Part shown: positions 40,830 to 49,500 of the stretch, in pieces
How the letters are laid out: each line of letters begins with the position of its first letter
How positions within the stretch are numbered: position 1 is the first letter of the stretch
Assembly (NCBI GenBank): GCA_947493585.1
Contig: CANLRI010000001.1
Coordinates: 1 to 64,000 of the forward strand
Source: an uncultured Planococcus sp.
GTDB taxonomy: Bacteria > Bacillota > Bacilli > Bacillales_A > Planococcaceae
Reading direction: 5' to 3'
DNA length: 64,000 bases
Program-made: the position numbers and the translations under genes
Notes under the pieces: generated by a model
Told to the model about the DNA's origin: nothing
The model's database searches: none
Seen by the model: the letters and a program-made list of their open reading frames with translations, nothing else

Positions 40830-40857
40830 TTGCATTTTGACGGGTACATCTTATGAT
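40830..40857 (+). promoter_or_regulatory. Possible promoter of htrA
   Basis: TTGCAT (40830-40835), 16-base spacer and TATGAT (40852-40857), about 30 bases before the likely start. The -35 is weak. Confidence 0.35.
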
Positions 40858-40888
40858 AAAAAGAGAGGCATAAGAGAGGATGGAGGCT

Positions 40889-42091
40889 ATGGGTTATTAC
40901 AATCAAACGCCGAATGGCAGGCAGCCGAAGCCGAGCCGTGCAGGCAGTTTTTTTTCCGGGATGTTCGGCGTCATGGTCGGGGCGTTATTGATGTGGCTGT
41001 TGTTTTCGCAAGCACCAGGCTTATTGCCAGGGACCGATACGACGGATTCCGGCACCCAGATCCAGCAGCAAAGCCGTGAGCAGCAAGGCGCGTCGCTTGA
41101 TATCACGACCGACGTGACGAAAGCAGTCGATGAGGCATCGGATGCGGTAGTCGGCGTATCGAATCTCCAGACAGGCGGGGATTTCTTTTCACAAAGCCAG
41201 GAGCAGGCAGTCGGCACGGGTTCTGGAGTTATTTATAAAAGTGAAGGCGATACCGCTTATGTCGTGACGAACCATCACGTCGTTGACGGCGCGAGCGGCA
41301 TCGAAGTGACATTGGCCGACGGGACGAAAGTCGATGCGCAAGTGGTCGGCAGCGATATCTGGACGGATCTCGCTGTCCTTGAAATGAGCAATGACAAAGT
41401 GCAAGGCGTTGTGGAGCTGGGTGATTCGGATGCGCTCAAGCGCGGCGAAGCGGTCATCGCGATTGGCAACCCGCTTGGCCTTGAATTTTCCGGTTCTGTG
41501 ACGAGCGGCGTCGTATCAGGGACTGACCGTGCCGTTCCGGTCGACCTGGATGGCGATGGCACAGAAGACTGGCAAGCGGAAGTTTTGCAGACAGATGCAG
41601 CGATCAATCCCGGCAACAGCGGCGGCGCACTCGTCAATTTGGCAGGCCAATTGATTGGCATTAATTCGATGAAAATCGCCACTTCGCAAGTCGAAGGCAT
41701 CGGCTTCTCGATTCCGATCAATTCGGCACTGCCGGTCATCAATCAACTCGAAGCAACGGGTGAAATGGTGCGTCCGGCGATGGGCATCACGCTGATTGAT
41801 TTGGCGCAAGTGCCGAGCACATACCGCGAAGATACATTGAATTTGACGGATGACATTACAGCGGGCGTCGTCGTCAGCTCGGTTGTCCCGTCTTCTGCAG
41901 CGGATGAAGCGGGCATGCGCCAATACGATGTTATCGTCGAGCTGGATGGTGAAGAAATTGGCGATATCATCGAGTTGCGCCAGCATCTTTATAACGAAAA
42001 GCAAATTGGTGATATGCTGCAAGTAAAAGCATACCGAAACGGCGAATTGCTCGAATTCGAACTTGAACTCACCGACAATTCCACACAATAA
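40889..42091 (+). CDS. htrA: Trypsin-like serine protease HtrA/DegP family
   Basis: A membrane-anchored quality-control protease acting outside the cell membrane. A cytoplasmic N terminus and one membrane helix (GMFGVMVGALLMWLLF) are followed by the protease domain with His (VVTNHHVV), Asp (WTDLAVLEM) and Ser (NPGNSGGALVNL), then one PDZ domain (GVVVSSVVPSSAADEAGM). I chose the ATG at 40889, nine bases after AGAGAGG; an in-frame ATG at 40880 is too close. The position after walJ and before rlmH matches B. subtilis htrC (yyxA). Confidence 0.95.
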   Translation: MGYYNQTPNGRQPKPSRAGSFFSGMFGVMVGALLMWLLFSQAPGLLPGTDTTDSGTQIQQQSREQQGASLDITTDVTKAVDEASDAVVGVSNLQTGGDFFSQSQEQAVGTGSGVIYKSEGDTAYVVTNHHVVDGASGIEVTLADGTKVDAQVVGSDIWTDLAVLEMSNDKVQGVVELGDSDALKRGEAVIAIGNPLGLEFSGSVTSGVVSGTDRAVPVDLDGDGTEDWQAEVLQTDAAINPGNSGGALVNLAGQLIGINSMKIATSQVEGIGFSIPINSALPVINQLEATGEMVRPAMGITLIDLAQVPSTYREDTLNLTDDITAGVVVSSVVPSSAADEAGMRQYDVIVELDGEEIGDIIELRQHLYNEKQIGDMLQVKAYRNGELLEFELELTDNSTQ

Positions 42092-42097
42092 TATCTC

Positions 42098-42143
42098 AAC
42101 AGTTCCAAATGGTGTTTTATGCACCGATTGGAACTGTTTTTTT
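42098..42143 (+). terminator. Intrinsic terminator after htrA
   Basis: AACAGTTCCAA (42098-42108) pairs with TTGGAACTGTT (42128-42138), with GGTG/CACC inside, followed by seven T residues. Confidence 0.92.
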
Positions 42144-42245
42144 CATTTCCGAAAATGAAAGGAAGAAATAAAAATCAGCTGAATATTATACACTTCGGAG
42201 CTCGAATTTTTAGCTGAAAAAGGGCAATTGTTCGGGAAAATGGCG

Positions 42246-42613
42246 TGTGGATAACTTTTTTGTTAAAAATCGATTGTTAACAATCCACAGGTGCCAAAAG
42301 CTTCGCTATCCGTAGTGTTTTATATCTGTTAGAATGGATTGTGGATAAAAGGGAACGAAATGTGTATAACTGTGTTGAATATTCGGAAATCGAAAGGAGG
42401 CGTAAAAATGGAGCTATATTGCTGCCAAACGCATGTAGGGCAAGGGCTTGACGAATTTGTTGCCAAAACGGAAAGCTATCCTATACTGACTGAATTATCA
42501 GATAGCGAAAAGTTATCCACAAAGTGCAACTACTGTGAAGAACAGGCATTGTATCTTGTGGCGAGTAAATAAAATTCTACAAGATATAGAAATGCCTGTG
42601 GATATGTGCATAA
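42246..42613. other. DnaA-box cluster around the CxxH/CxxC-rlmH genes
   Basis: Exact TTATNCACA boxes (either strand) occur at 42246-42254, 42340-42348, 42361-42369, 42513-42521 and 42605-42613; a one-mismatch box at 42597-42605 overlaps the last. They span the gap after htrA, the small CxxH/CxxC gene and the gap before rlmH. Such density is otherwise seen only at oriC in this window. From memory, B. subtilis has a DnaA-binding cluster near yydA (rlmH), so the site may be conserved. Confidence 0.8.
42408..42572 (+). CDS. yyzF: CxxH/CxxC small protein (YyzF-like)
   Basis: A 54-residue protein, MELYCCQTHVGQGLDEFV followed by KCNYCEEQALYLV. The CxxH and CxxC pairs suggest one zinc site. Function is unknown. 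I chose the ATG at 42408 because AAAGGAGG lies eight or so bases upstream. It sits between htrA and rlmH, as in other Bacilli, and its coding sequence includes a DnaA box. Confidence 0.88.
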   Translation: MELYCCQTHVGQGLDEFVAKTESYPILTELSDSEKLSTKCNYCEEQALYLVASK

Positions 42614-42661
42614 ACTCTGTGGGCAACTTGTTTGTAAATTTCGTGTAAAGGGGGATAAGTT

Positions 42662-43141
42662 GTGAACATTTCCATTGTGACCGTCGGAAAACTGAAAGAA
42701 AAATACTTGAAAGCAGGCATTGCAGAATATGCAAAACGTTTAGGGGCTTATGCAAAAATTACGGAAGTGGAAGTCGCGGACGAAAAAGCGCCGGAGCAAT
42801 TGAGCGAAGCGGATATGGAAATCGTCAAAAAGAAAGAAGGCGAGCGTATACTCGCCAAAATCCCACAAGACGCCTACGTCATCGCCCTGGCGATCGACGG
42901 CAAAATGAAGACCTCCGAGCAACTCGCCAAAGACATGGAATCGCTCATGACTTACGGCCGCAGCAAAGTCGTCTTCGTCATTGGCGGTTCTCTTGGGCTG
43001 CATGATGAAGTATTGAAACGCGCGGATGAGAAATTATCGTTTTCCAAGATGACGTTTCCGCATCAATTGATGAAGCTGATCTTGCTGGAGCAGGTGTATC
43101 GGGGTTTCCGTATAATGAAAGGTGAACCGTACCACAAGTAA
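42662..43141 (+). CDS. rlmH: 23S rRNA (pseudouridine1915-N3)-methyltransferase RlmH
   Basis: A 159-residue SPOUT-family methyltransferase that modifies pseudouridine 1915 in helix 69 of 23S rRNA. It begins [26 protein letters not shown]. The trefoil-knot SAM site has [14 protein letters not shown] and the C-terminal [25 protein letters not shown] ends in the conserved PYHK. The start is GTG; the ribosome-binding site is GGGGAT. Confidence 0.97.
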   Translation: MNISIVTVGKLKEKYLKAGIAEYAKRLGAYAKITEVEVADEKAPEQLSEADMEIVKKKEGERILAKIPQDAYVIALAIDGKMKTSEQLAKDMESLMTYGRSKVVFVIGGSLGLHDEVLKRADEKLSFSKMTFPHQLMKLILLEQVYRGFRIMKGEPYHK

Positions 43142-43372
43142 ATGAGGTTATATCATTAAACAAACGCTATAAACGGTTCAATAAATGAAAACTATCAAAA
43201 GTAAATAAAGTTTTGGCCCTTGGGATTTGCTGAACAAGGGTCTAAATTTCGTTGTTTTGTTTGAATGCATTGATGATAAGATTAATATTAAGCTTATTAG
43301 AATCACTCAATAATCGAATTGACTGGGTCGACTTTCTAAAAAAGCTATGTAATGATAAAGGGATGAATTTTA

Positions 43373-43428
43373 GCTTAAATTTTCTCTTAAGAAGTTTTTA
43401 TCTATTGAGTTAAGAGAAAGCTTTAAGC
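43373..43428 (+). promoter_or_regulatory. Long inverted repeat in the leader of the UPF0371 gene
   Basis: Arms of about 18 bases: GCTTAAATTTTCTCTTAA (43373-43390) and TTAAGAGAAAGCTTTAAGC (43410-43428), paired except for a small internal mismatch, with a 19-base loop. It ends 22 bases before the ATG. There is no terminal T-run, so an operator or an RNA structure affecting translation is more likely than a terminator. The 43142-43372 stretch otherwise shows only a weak CCCTTG/CAAGGG hairpin at about 43218-43242 after rlmH. Confidence 0.6.
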
Positions 43429-43450
43429 ATAGAAAGTGGGACCAAAATTA

Positions 43451-44959
43451 ATGAAAAAAATTGGATTTGATTCGGAGAAATATTTGCAAGAACAATCAGC
43501 CTACATCCTGGAACGGGTGCAGCAGTACGATAAACTTTACTTGGAATTTGGCGGAAAATTGATAGGCGACAAACATGCCAAGCGTGTGTTGCCTGGATTT
43601 GATGAAGATGCCAAAATCAAACTATTGCATACACTGAAAGAAAAGGCGGAAATCATCATCTGTGTGTACGCTGGAGACATCGAACGAAACAAAGTTCGTG
43701 AAGATTACGGCATCACTTATGACCAGGACGTCCTTCGCTTAATTGATGAATACCGGGCATACGGAATTTCTGTCAACAGTGTCTTGATCACCCGTTACCA
43801 GGGGCAGCCAACAGTCAAAGTATTTATGACAAAGCTTGAGAGAAGCGGAATCAACGTCTGTATTCACCGCGAAATCGAAGGTTATCCGACAAATGTGGAG
43901 GCAGTCCTTGGGGAAGAAGGATTTGCGACGAACCCTTATATTGAAACGACAAAGCCAATCGTGGTAGTAACGGGCCCTGGCCCAGGGAGCGGAAAGCTTG
44001 CTACCTGCCTTAACCAAATGTACCACGAGAACAAACTGGGAAATGAAGTCGGCTATGCCAAGTTTGAGACCTTTCCAGTTTGGAACTTGCCGTTAAAGCA
44101 TCCAGTAAACATCGCTTATGAAGCGGCTACCGTCGATTTAAAAGACGTAAACATGATTGATAATTATCATTATGAAGCGTATGAGAAAGTAGCGGTCAAT
44201 TACAATCGTGATATTGAGACATTCCCTGTCATCAAACGGATTATTGAAAGGATTACCGGCAAAGCGTCTGTTTACAGCTCACCGACTGATATGGGGGTCA
44301 ATCGCCTGAAATCGGGCATCACTGACGATGAGGTTGTCCAGGAAGCTGCCAAGCAGGAAATCATTCGGCGCAGTTTCGTCGTAGAGAACGATTATAAAAA
44401 AGGGCTTGCCGATGAAGACAGTGTGCGCCACATGCAAGTGATTCTAGAAGAGACCGGTTTGAAGAAAGAGGACCGGGCACCTGTATTGCCGGCGCGTAAT
44501 TATGCAAAAGAAGTCCAAGCGCAAAATGACAGCACGAATTTACAAGCCGTCATTGCGTTAGAACTGCCGAATGGCGAGATGATCACCGGTCGAACGACAA
44601 CCTTGATGGATGCTTCGGCAGCCGCGATTCTGAATGGGTTGAAGAAATTGACCAATATTTCCGATGAAATTGATTTGTTGTCGCCGGTGATTTTACAAAC
44701 GATTCAACGCTTGAAAACCGATGACTTGCATAGCCGCGTTCCGACATTAAGCGCCAATGAAGTGCTCATTGCACTGGCAATCAGTGCGGTCACGAATCCT
44801 ACTTCAGAGCTGGCTTATAAGCAATTGCCACATTTAAAAGACACCCAAGCTCATTCCACGGTCATATTGAATAGAGAAAACGAACAGACCTTTAAGAAGC
44901 TTGGAATCGACATCACCAATGATCCGGTATATCCAACCGAGAACCTGTATTACAATTAA
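43451..44959 (+). CDS. UPF0371/DUF1846 family protein
   Basis: A 502-residue cytoplasmic protein that closely follows the DUF1846 family: [52 protein letters not shown] (a P-loop-like glycine-rich segment), [17 protein letters not shown] and [14 protein letters not shown]. No function is firmly established. I chose the ATG at 43451 from the family start; a GTG at 43436 is in frame. A long inverted repeat lies just upstream. It starts the accessory region after the conserved core. Confidence 0.9.
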   Translation: MKKIGFDSEKYLQEQSAYILERVQQYDKLYLEFGGKLIGDKHAKRVLPGFDEDAKIKLLHTLKEKAEIIICVYAGDIERNKVREDYGITYDQDVLRLIDEYRAYGISVNSVLITRYQGQPTVKVFMTKLERSGINVCIHREIEGYPTNVEAVLGEEGFATNPYIETTKPIVVVTGPGPGSGKLATCLNQMYHENKLGNEVGYAKFETFPVWNLPLKHPVNIAYEAATVDLKDVNMIDNYHYEAYEKVAVNYNRDIETFPVIKRIIERITGKASVYSSPTDMGVNRLKSGITDDEVVQEAAKQEIIRRSFVVENDYKKGLADEDSVRHMQVILEETGLKKEDRAPVLPARNYAKEVQAQNDSTNLQAVIALELPNGEMITGRTTTLMDASAAAILNGLKKLTNISDEIDLLSPVILQTIQRLKTDDLHSRVPTLSANEVLIALAISAVTNPTSELAYKQLPHLKDTQAHSTVILNRENEQTFKKLGIDITNDPVYPTENLYYN

Positions 44960-44969
44960 ATTTTAGAAA

Positions 44970-45016
44970 ACATCTGCCTTTTTCTTCTGCCATAGAAGCC
45001 TGAGGCGGATGTATTT
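44970..45016 (+). terminator. Probable terminator after the UPF0371 gene
   Basis: ACATCTGCC (44970-44978) pairs with GGCGGATGT (45004-45012) with one G-U, with CTTCT/AGAAG inside, followed by ATTTT. Confidence 0.65.
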
Positions 45017-45035
45017 TCATTTATAGCGTTTACTG

Positions 45036-45076
45036 AAAAGGTTCATTCTTCTTTTAATGAGAAGAATGAACCTTTT
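45036..45076. terminator. Strong hairpin between convergent genes
   Basis: AAAAGGTTCATTCTTCT (45036-45052) and its exact complement (45060-45076) form a 17-bp stem with a seven-base loop. It lies between the plus-strand UPF0371 gene and the minus-strand SDR gene and probably terminates from either side. Confidence 0.7.
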
Positions 45077-45202
45077 CGCTTTATTGAATCAATCAAGCGC
45101 TACTTGTGAAAGACTGTAAAAAAAATTTACTTCACCCGACAGGAAAATAAAGCTCTTTACAGTAAATGGTTAAATTAATCCTATCTTGTTTCCTAAATTT
45201 AT

Positions 45203-45952
45203 TTATTTTAAAGAATACCCACCATCTACAACGATTTCCGCACCGTTTATATAAGATGCTTTATCTGAAGCTAAGAACAGCACGACTTCTGCGATCTCAC
45301 TTGGTTTCCCATAATTTCCTCTAGGATGTCCTTGAGATTGCTTGTCGTAATTTTCTTTTCCGCCATATGCCTTAATGGCCAGGTCGGTTTCTGTCGGGCC
45401 GGGGGAGATGCAATTGACCCGGATCCCTTGGTTGGCAAAGCGCAAGGCCGTACTTTGGGTCATCGCAACAACCGCCGCTTTGGTCCCGCTATAAGCTGGC
45501 AGCATCGGATTGACTTTATCGTTTCCGAGGATTGCGGCATTATTGATCACGACTCCATGTTTTTGCTTGCCCATCACGGCTAACGCATATTTCATATAGA
45601 GGAAAATCGCCGTTTGATTGACAGCAATCAACTGATTCCAGTCTTCCAGCTTTACGCGAGATAATGGCCCCATTCCGATAGAGAGAACACCAGCATTATT
45701 GAAGAGGATCTCGACAGTATGCCCATCAGTTTCAAGTGCTTTAAAAAAGCTTTCAATTTCTCCCGGATTTTCGTTATGGACTTGGTGAAAATGGGCTTTT
45801 CCGTCGCAGTCACTCTCTACTTGATCGCCTTTGTCGCGGTCTCTTCCCGTGAAATGAACGGTCGCTCCTTCTCTGCAAAAGAAACGAACCACTTCTTTGC
45901 CAATTCCATCCGTTCCACCGTTAACAACCACTACTTTGTTTTCGAACATCAT
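45203..45952 (-). CDS. SDR family protein with altered active site
   Basis: A roughly 249-residue classical short-chain dehydrogenase fold. The nucleotide-binding motif is NGGTDGIG (usually TGxxxGIG), followed by NNAG. The catalytic YxxxK is present in AYSGTKAA. The conserved catalytic serine (usually NxSS before the loop) is replaced: the segment reads INNAAILG. PG and a C-terminal INGAEIVVDGGYSLK follow. I chose the ATG at 45952, five bases after GGAGGAG. It is one of few genes facing the replication fork on this arm. Confidence 0.85.
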   Translation of the reverse strand: MMFENKVVVVNGGTDGIGKEVVRFFCREGATVHFTGRDRDKGDQVESDCDGKAHFHQVHNENPGEIESFFKALETDGHTVEILFNNAGVLSIGMGPLSRVKLEDWNQLIAVNQTAIFLYMKYALAVMGKQKHGVVINNAAILGNDKVNPMLPAYSGTKAAVVAMTQSTALRFANQGIRVNCISPGPTETDLAIKAYGGKENYDKQSQGHPRGNYGKPSEIAEVVLFLASDKASYINGAEIVVDGGYSLK

Positions 45953-46169
45953 CTGATCTCCTCCAAACGTCATAGTAAAGTCTGTAAATTCAGTATATAT
46001 TATTCGGGTCGCAGGAGGAAATTTGGATTCTCTTCAATCGAAGTATTCAGAGAAAAAGGACTCATCGCTGTCTTGTTAGAATATCTATACAGAAGGAAGC
46101 ACCCGCCCTGCGGTTGGAAAAGTTCTAGGCGCGTGAGGTGGAATGTCCAAAATGGAGGAGGGCCATAGA

Positions 46170-46640
46170 ATGCAAGCTGTCTTTGAGACGAAAAGGTGTT
46201 ACATCAGGCCTTTTATTGAAAGCGATTTGGACGCTTTTATTACATATCGCAATGATCCCCAATGGATGAAATTTCAATATTTTAAAGGCTTGACCCGAAA
46301 AGAGTATGAAGAAATTTTGTTAAGAGAGCCATCAGTGGAAAAGGGTGCCCAATTGGCCATCATCCACAAAACCGACGAGACTCTGATTGGGGATGTGTTT
46401 GTGAAAAAGGAAGCCGATGCTTGTTGGATTGGCTATACCATCAACCCCGTTTTTAAAAGACAAGGCTATGCTTATGAAACTGTCCAAGCCATGATTCACT
46501 GGATCCGGCAGGCATACCCTGGGCTCAACATTAAAGCCGGGACCTCTCCTGAAAACCAGGCTTCCATTCAGTTGCTTAAAAAACTGCAGTTTACGCCAGC
46601 TGGAATGGAAGATGGCGAACTTATTTTTCAATATGTGTAA
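46170..46640 (+). CDS. GNAT family N-acetyltransferase (RimJ/RimL type)
   Basis: A 156-residue acetyltransferase. It starts MQAVFETKRCYIRPFIESDLDAF. The acetyl-CoA-binding region is FKRQGYAYETVQAMIHW, a variant of the R/QxxGxG/A motif, and a C-terminal ENQASIQLLKKLQF is typical of RimL-like members that acetylate N-terminal amines or small molecules. The substrate cannot be told. I chose the ATG at 46170, eight bases after AGGAGG; it appears to stand alone. Confidence 0.87.
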   Translation: MQAVFETKRCYIRPFIESDLDAFITYRNDPQWMKFQYFKGLTRKEYEEILLREPSVEKGAQLAIIHKTDETLIGDVFVKKEADACWIGYTINPVFKRQGYAYETVQAMIHWIRQAYPGLNIKAGTSPENQASIQLLKKLQFTPAGMEDGELIFQYV

Positions 46641-46699
46641 TAAATTTTTCTTAGGTCTATCATAGAAAGTGCAGCAAAATAAATGTATGGGGGAACTAA

Positions 46700-47302
46700 A
46701 TGATGAAAAAATTGATCGGAATTTTATTCTTTGTATTAATCATAGGGGCAGCTGCTGGATATGCATTTTCACAAACAAGTTTATTTGGCGTCACTACCAA
46801 TAGCAGTTCCGACGCCTCGTTGGTGCAGGATCGCATAGTAAAGATTGCAGAATTGGCATCGTTAGAGTATGAGTATAGCCATGTCATAATCAGTGAGACC
46901 GATAAAAATATTTCCTTGCCTGGGGTATCTGATATTAAATTTGCAGAAGCAATAAGATTAATTAAATATAATGGGTATATAAAAGCGGGATCAAAAGCCT
47001 CGGAAATCGAAACTTCATATAATGAGAACACAAAGCAATTGGTAGTTAGAGTTCCAAAAGCAGTGATACTTGAAAACGTGGCTGATATGGAAAATATGGA
47101 AATAAGAGATGTCAAAGATGAGTTGTTCTCGGATTATCCTTCTCAAAAATTTGTAGAAGATATAAATGCTGAATCAGAAAAACGTGAAAAAGAGAAAATC
47201 GAACAAGGATTTTTGGAAGAAGCAGACAACAACACAGAAGAGATTTTAACGGCACTGCTTGAAACTCCTGCGTATGAAGAAGTAATCATCGAATTTTATT
47301 AA
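46700..47302 (+). CDS. DUF4230 family membrane-anchored protein
   Basis: A 200-residue protein with one N-terminal membrane helix (LIGILFFVLIIGAAAGYAF) and an extracellular DUF4230 domain: VQDRIVKIAELASLEYEYSHVI, then IKYNGYIKAGSKASEIE and a charged helical C terminus. Function is unknown. Its base composition is visibly more A/T-rich than its neighbours, which hints at transfer. GGGGGAAC precedes the start. Confidence 0.75.
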   Translation: MMKKLIGILFFVLIIGAAAGYAFSQTSLFGVTTNSSSDASLVQDRIVKIAELASLEYEYSHVIISETDKNISLPGVSDIKFAEAIRLIKYNGYIKAGSKASEIETSYNENTKQLVVRVPKAVILENVADMENMEIRDVKDELFSDYPSQKFVEDINAESEKREKEKIEQGFLEEADNNTEEILTALLETPAYEEVIIEFY

Positions 47303-47313
47303 TACATATAACC

Positions 47314-47350
47314 AACAAGCCATCAATGTCCCTGACTTTGATGGCTTGTT
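47314..47350 (+). terminator. Perfect hairpin after the DUF4230 gene
   Basis: AACAAGCCATCAA (47314-47326) and TTGATGGCTTGTT (47338-47350) form a perfect 13-bp stem. It lies 12 bases after the DUF4230 stop but lacks a T-run, so termination is probable rather than certain. Confidence 0.6.
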
Positions 47351-47459
47351 GCATGGAGTGATTATTGAGTAATCAATAGAGACATTCGCTATCATTTCAC
47401 CTAAAGCCCCGACTAGCGTAAAATCAAAATCAATAGATGAGAAAAGGTGGTTTTGAGGG

Positions 47460-48425
47460 ATGGCCAGATTGCCGATCATGATTGATACAGACCCGGGGAT
47501 TGACGATGCGATGATGCTGACCTTGGCGTTTGCGCATGAGGAATTCTTCGATGTGCGCTTGGTGACGACGTGCTCGGGGAATATTTCGCAAGACAAGACC
47601 AATTACAATGCACGAACCTTCCTGAGTTATATCGGTGCGGATGTGGAAGTGGCGCGTGGTTTGGAACAGCCGATGTTCCGCGAACTCGAAATGGCAGAAG
47701 AAATCCACGGGGAAAGCGGGTTTGGGAATGTCGAGTTTCCGTCGCCTACTTTGCCTGTGAGTGAACGCCCAGCAATTGCCGCAATGCGGGAGACTTTACT
47801 TACGAGCGACGAAAAAATGACCCTGGTCGCCACCGGCCCTTTGACGAATGTCGCGGCCTTATTATTGGCGCATCCGGAAGTGAAGCCGAAAATTGAGCGC
47901 ATTTCGTGGATGGGCGGAGCGGCAGTCGGCGGCAATATGTCGCCGTCCGCGGAATTCAATGCTTATGTCGACCCGCATGCGGTGGAAATCGTCTTCCGTT
48001 CGGGCGTTCCTATTGTCATGAGCGGTTTGGATGTGACACATAAAGCATTTGTCACGCTGGACGAAGCGAAAGACATGTTGAATATCGGCACCGAATTTGC
48101 GGAGAAGGCGTATGGCCTCGTTACGCATTATTTGGATGTTATCAAGAGAACGCCTTTTCACGAAGAGAATTACGATCAGGTGCTGCATTTCCACGACGTC
48201 TGCGCGGTCATGTACATATTGAAACCGGAATTGTTCGAAGGGCAGGACTGTTTTGTGGAAGCTTCACTGGAAGGCATCACGGCAGGCGCCACAGTGGTCG
48301 ACTTCACGAACCGGACAGGGAAGAAGCCGAATGTCCATGTGTTGCATAGCGTAAATCGCGAAGCGTTCGTTGAGGAATTCGTGAAAGCAGTAAAAGTCAT
48401 TTCGGATCGCGTGGAAGCACCTTAA
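47460..48425 (+). CDS. Inosine/uridine-preferring nucleoside hydrolase
   Basis: A 321-residue nucleoside N-ribohydrolase that splits nucleosides into base and ribose. The calcium-binding signature DTDPGIDDAMML is at residues 9-20. ATGPLTNVA, MGGA and SAEFNAYVDPHA follow, the last being the substrate and metal loop, with ligands near FHDVCAV toward the C terminus. The family uses ribonucleosides; the exact substrate is unknown. AAAGGTGG lies about ten bases before the ATG. Together with the deaminase at 56.7 kb it suggests nucleoside salvage. Confidence 0.92.
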   Translation: MARLPIMIDTDPGIDDAMMLTLAFAHEEFFDVRLVTTCSGNISQDKTNYNARTFLSYIGADVEVARGLEQPMFRELEMAEEIHGESGFGNVEFPSPTLPVSERPAIAAMRETLLTSDEKMTLVATGPLTNVAALLLAHPEVKPKIERISWMGGAAVGGNMSPSAEFNAYVDPHAVEIVFRSGVPIVMSGLDVTHKAFVTLDEAKDMLNIGTEFAEKAYGLVTHYLDVIKRTPFHEENYDQVLHFHDVCAVMYILKPELFEGQDCFVEASLEGITAGATVVDFTNRTGKKPNVHVLHSVNREAFVEEFVKAVKVISDRVEAP

Positions 48426-48479
48426 TTCGTTTTATATTTTGGAGTCGACAAAACTCATAAGAAAGCATGGTGAAGCGTG

Positions 48480-49097
48480 ATGAAAATCATCGTATTCGGG
48501 GCGACGGGCGGCGTGGGCCGATCGGTCGTCGAGCAAGCATTGGAACATGGCTATGAAGTGACGGCATTTGTGCGGACGCCGGACAAATTGAAAGTCACAG
48601 GAGATAAACTAACGGTGGTGCAAGGGGATGCGTTCCACGTGGAACAAGTTGCCGCAGCAATCGCGGGTCATGACGCAGTGGTATCGTGTTTGGGATCGAA
48701 TCAAGGCATGAAAAAGTCAGCAGATCTGCAAACGATGGCAAAAAATATCGTGGCGGGCATGCAGCAGCATGGCATCCAACGCATCATTTACACTGCGTCT
48801 GCGGGAATTAACGATGAACTTCCGGGAATTGGCGGAAAATTGATGATGGGCGTGCTGAAGCAGGTGCTGATCGATCACCGCGCCGCTGTCGATGCTATTC
48901 AAGAAGCGGGGCTGACTTATACAATCGTCCGGCCGATGGGCTTGACCAATGATTCCTTTAGTGGGCAGTACCGGGAGTCAGAACAGGGTGTGCCCGGTAA
49001 ATCGAAGACCATTCCACGTGCCGATGTGGCGCATTTTATTTTAAAAGCGCTGGGAGATGCAACGTACGAAAACAAGTCGATCGGAATTGCGACATGA
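48480..49097 (+). CDS. NAD(P)-binding atypical SDR protein (NAD(P)H-flavin-reductase-like)
   Basis: A 205-residue Rossmann protein of the NAD(P)-binding family that includes biliverdin reductase B and YwnB. The dinucleotide motif is IIVFGATGGVGRSVVEQAL, followed by VQGDAF and VSCLGSN. It lacks the YxxxK of classical SDRs, as usual for this group. Enzyme activity cannot be told. An ATG at 48480 directly follows a GTG at 48477. A near-consensus parS sequence lies in its coding region. Confidence 0.83.
   Translation: MKIIVFGATGGVGRSVVEQALEHGYEVTAFVRTPDKLKVTGDKLTVVQGDAFHVEQVAAAIAGHDAVVSCLGSNQGMKKSADLQTMAKNIVAGMQQHGIQRIIYTASAGINDELPGIGGKLMMGVLKQVLIDHRAAVDAIQEAGLTYTIVRPMGLTNDSFSGQYRESEQGVPGKSKTIPRADVAHFILKALGDATYENKSIGIAT
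48631..48646. promoter_or_regulatory. Near-consensus parS-like site
   Basis: CGTTCCACGTGGAACA differs from a fully palindromic parS (TGTTCCACGTGGAACA) only in its first base. It lies in coding sequence, so chance cannot be excluded, but the 14-bp inner palindrome is intact. Confidence 0.6.
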
Positions 49098-49185
49098 ATC
49101 ATGAGGTGGCTTCAGAGGATGGAATAGGTTTTAATCTGCTATAAGTAAAAAAGAGATTAGCTTTGCGACATTAAGTAATCAATGA

Positions 49186-49500
49186 CCTGTCTGAGTATTT
49201 GGAGAAGCGTTCGCTCGTAACCCCTTCTGCTCAATAATGCTGCGCATTACTTCGCAAAGATAAGCTCTCACAGAGTTCGATCTTATCTTTCCTGTGGGAC
49301 TAGCGGGTTTGAGAGACCCCGCAGGCAATGAATGAGCGAAGCTTGGCTGAGCACATTTATTTGCGACGCATCTGCTTGCAGATCTCTTTTGCGATGCCCG
49401 AACATAGTGAGGGTTGAGCAGATGTGGGAGCAACGATTTTCTTGCGATGCTCGAACGCAGTGAGAGTTGAGCACACGGTTTTAGTGACGAGGAGGCTCGA
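49186..49500. repeat. Intergenic repeat C region
   Basis: A non-coding stretch of several small hairpins: AAAGATAAG/CTTATCTTT (about 49256-49290), GCGGG/CCCGC (about 49307-49323) and CATCTGC/GCAGAT. Two degenerate 32-base direct repeats occur at 49389-49420 and 49442-49473 (both TTGCGATGC-CGAAC-AGTGAG-GTTGAGCA). Two of its 16-mers recur, inverted, at 25425-25459. Reading frames on the minus strand follow the repeat and are not called. The rest of 49098-49569 shows nothing else. Confidence 0.75.

Noticed and set aside
41516..42124. Minus-strand frame of 202 codons opposite htrA
   Set aside because: Antisense shadow of htrA and its terminator; no family features.
49009..49024. Another CACGTG-containing sequence as parS
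   Set aside because: Too many mismatches outside the CACGTG core; likewise at 1449 and 5650.
49179..49433. Minus-strand frame of 84 codons in the repeat C region
   Set aside because: It coincides with hairpins and direct repeats and lacks a ribosome-binding site.
49186..49500. CRISPR-like array in the repeat C region
   Set aside because: Only two degenerate 32-base units, no regular spacers and no cas genes in the window.
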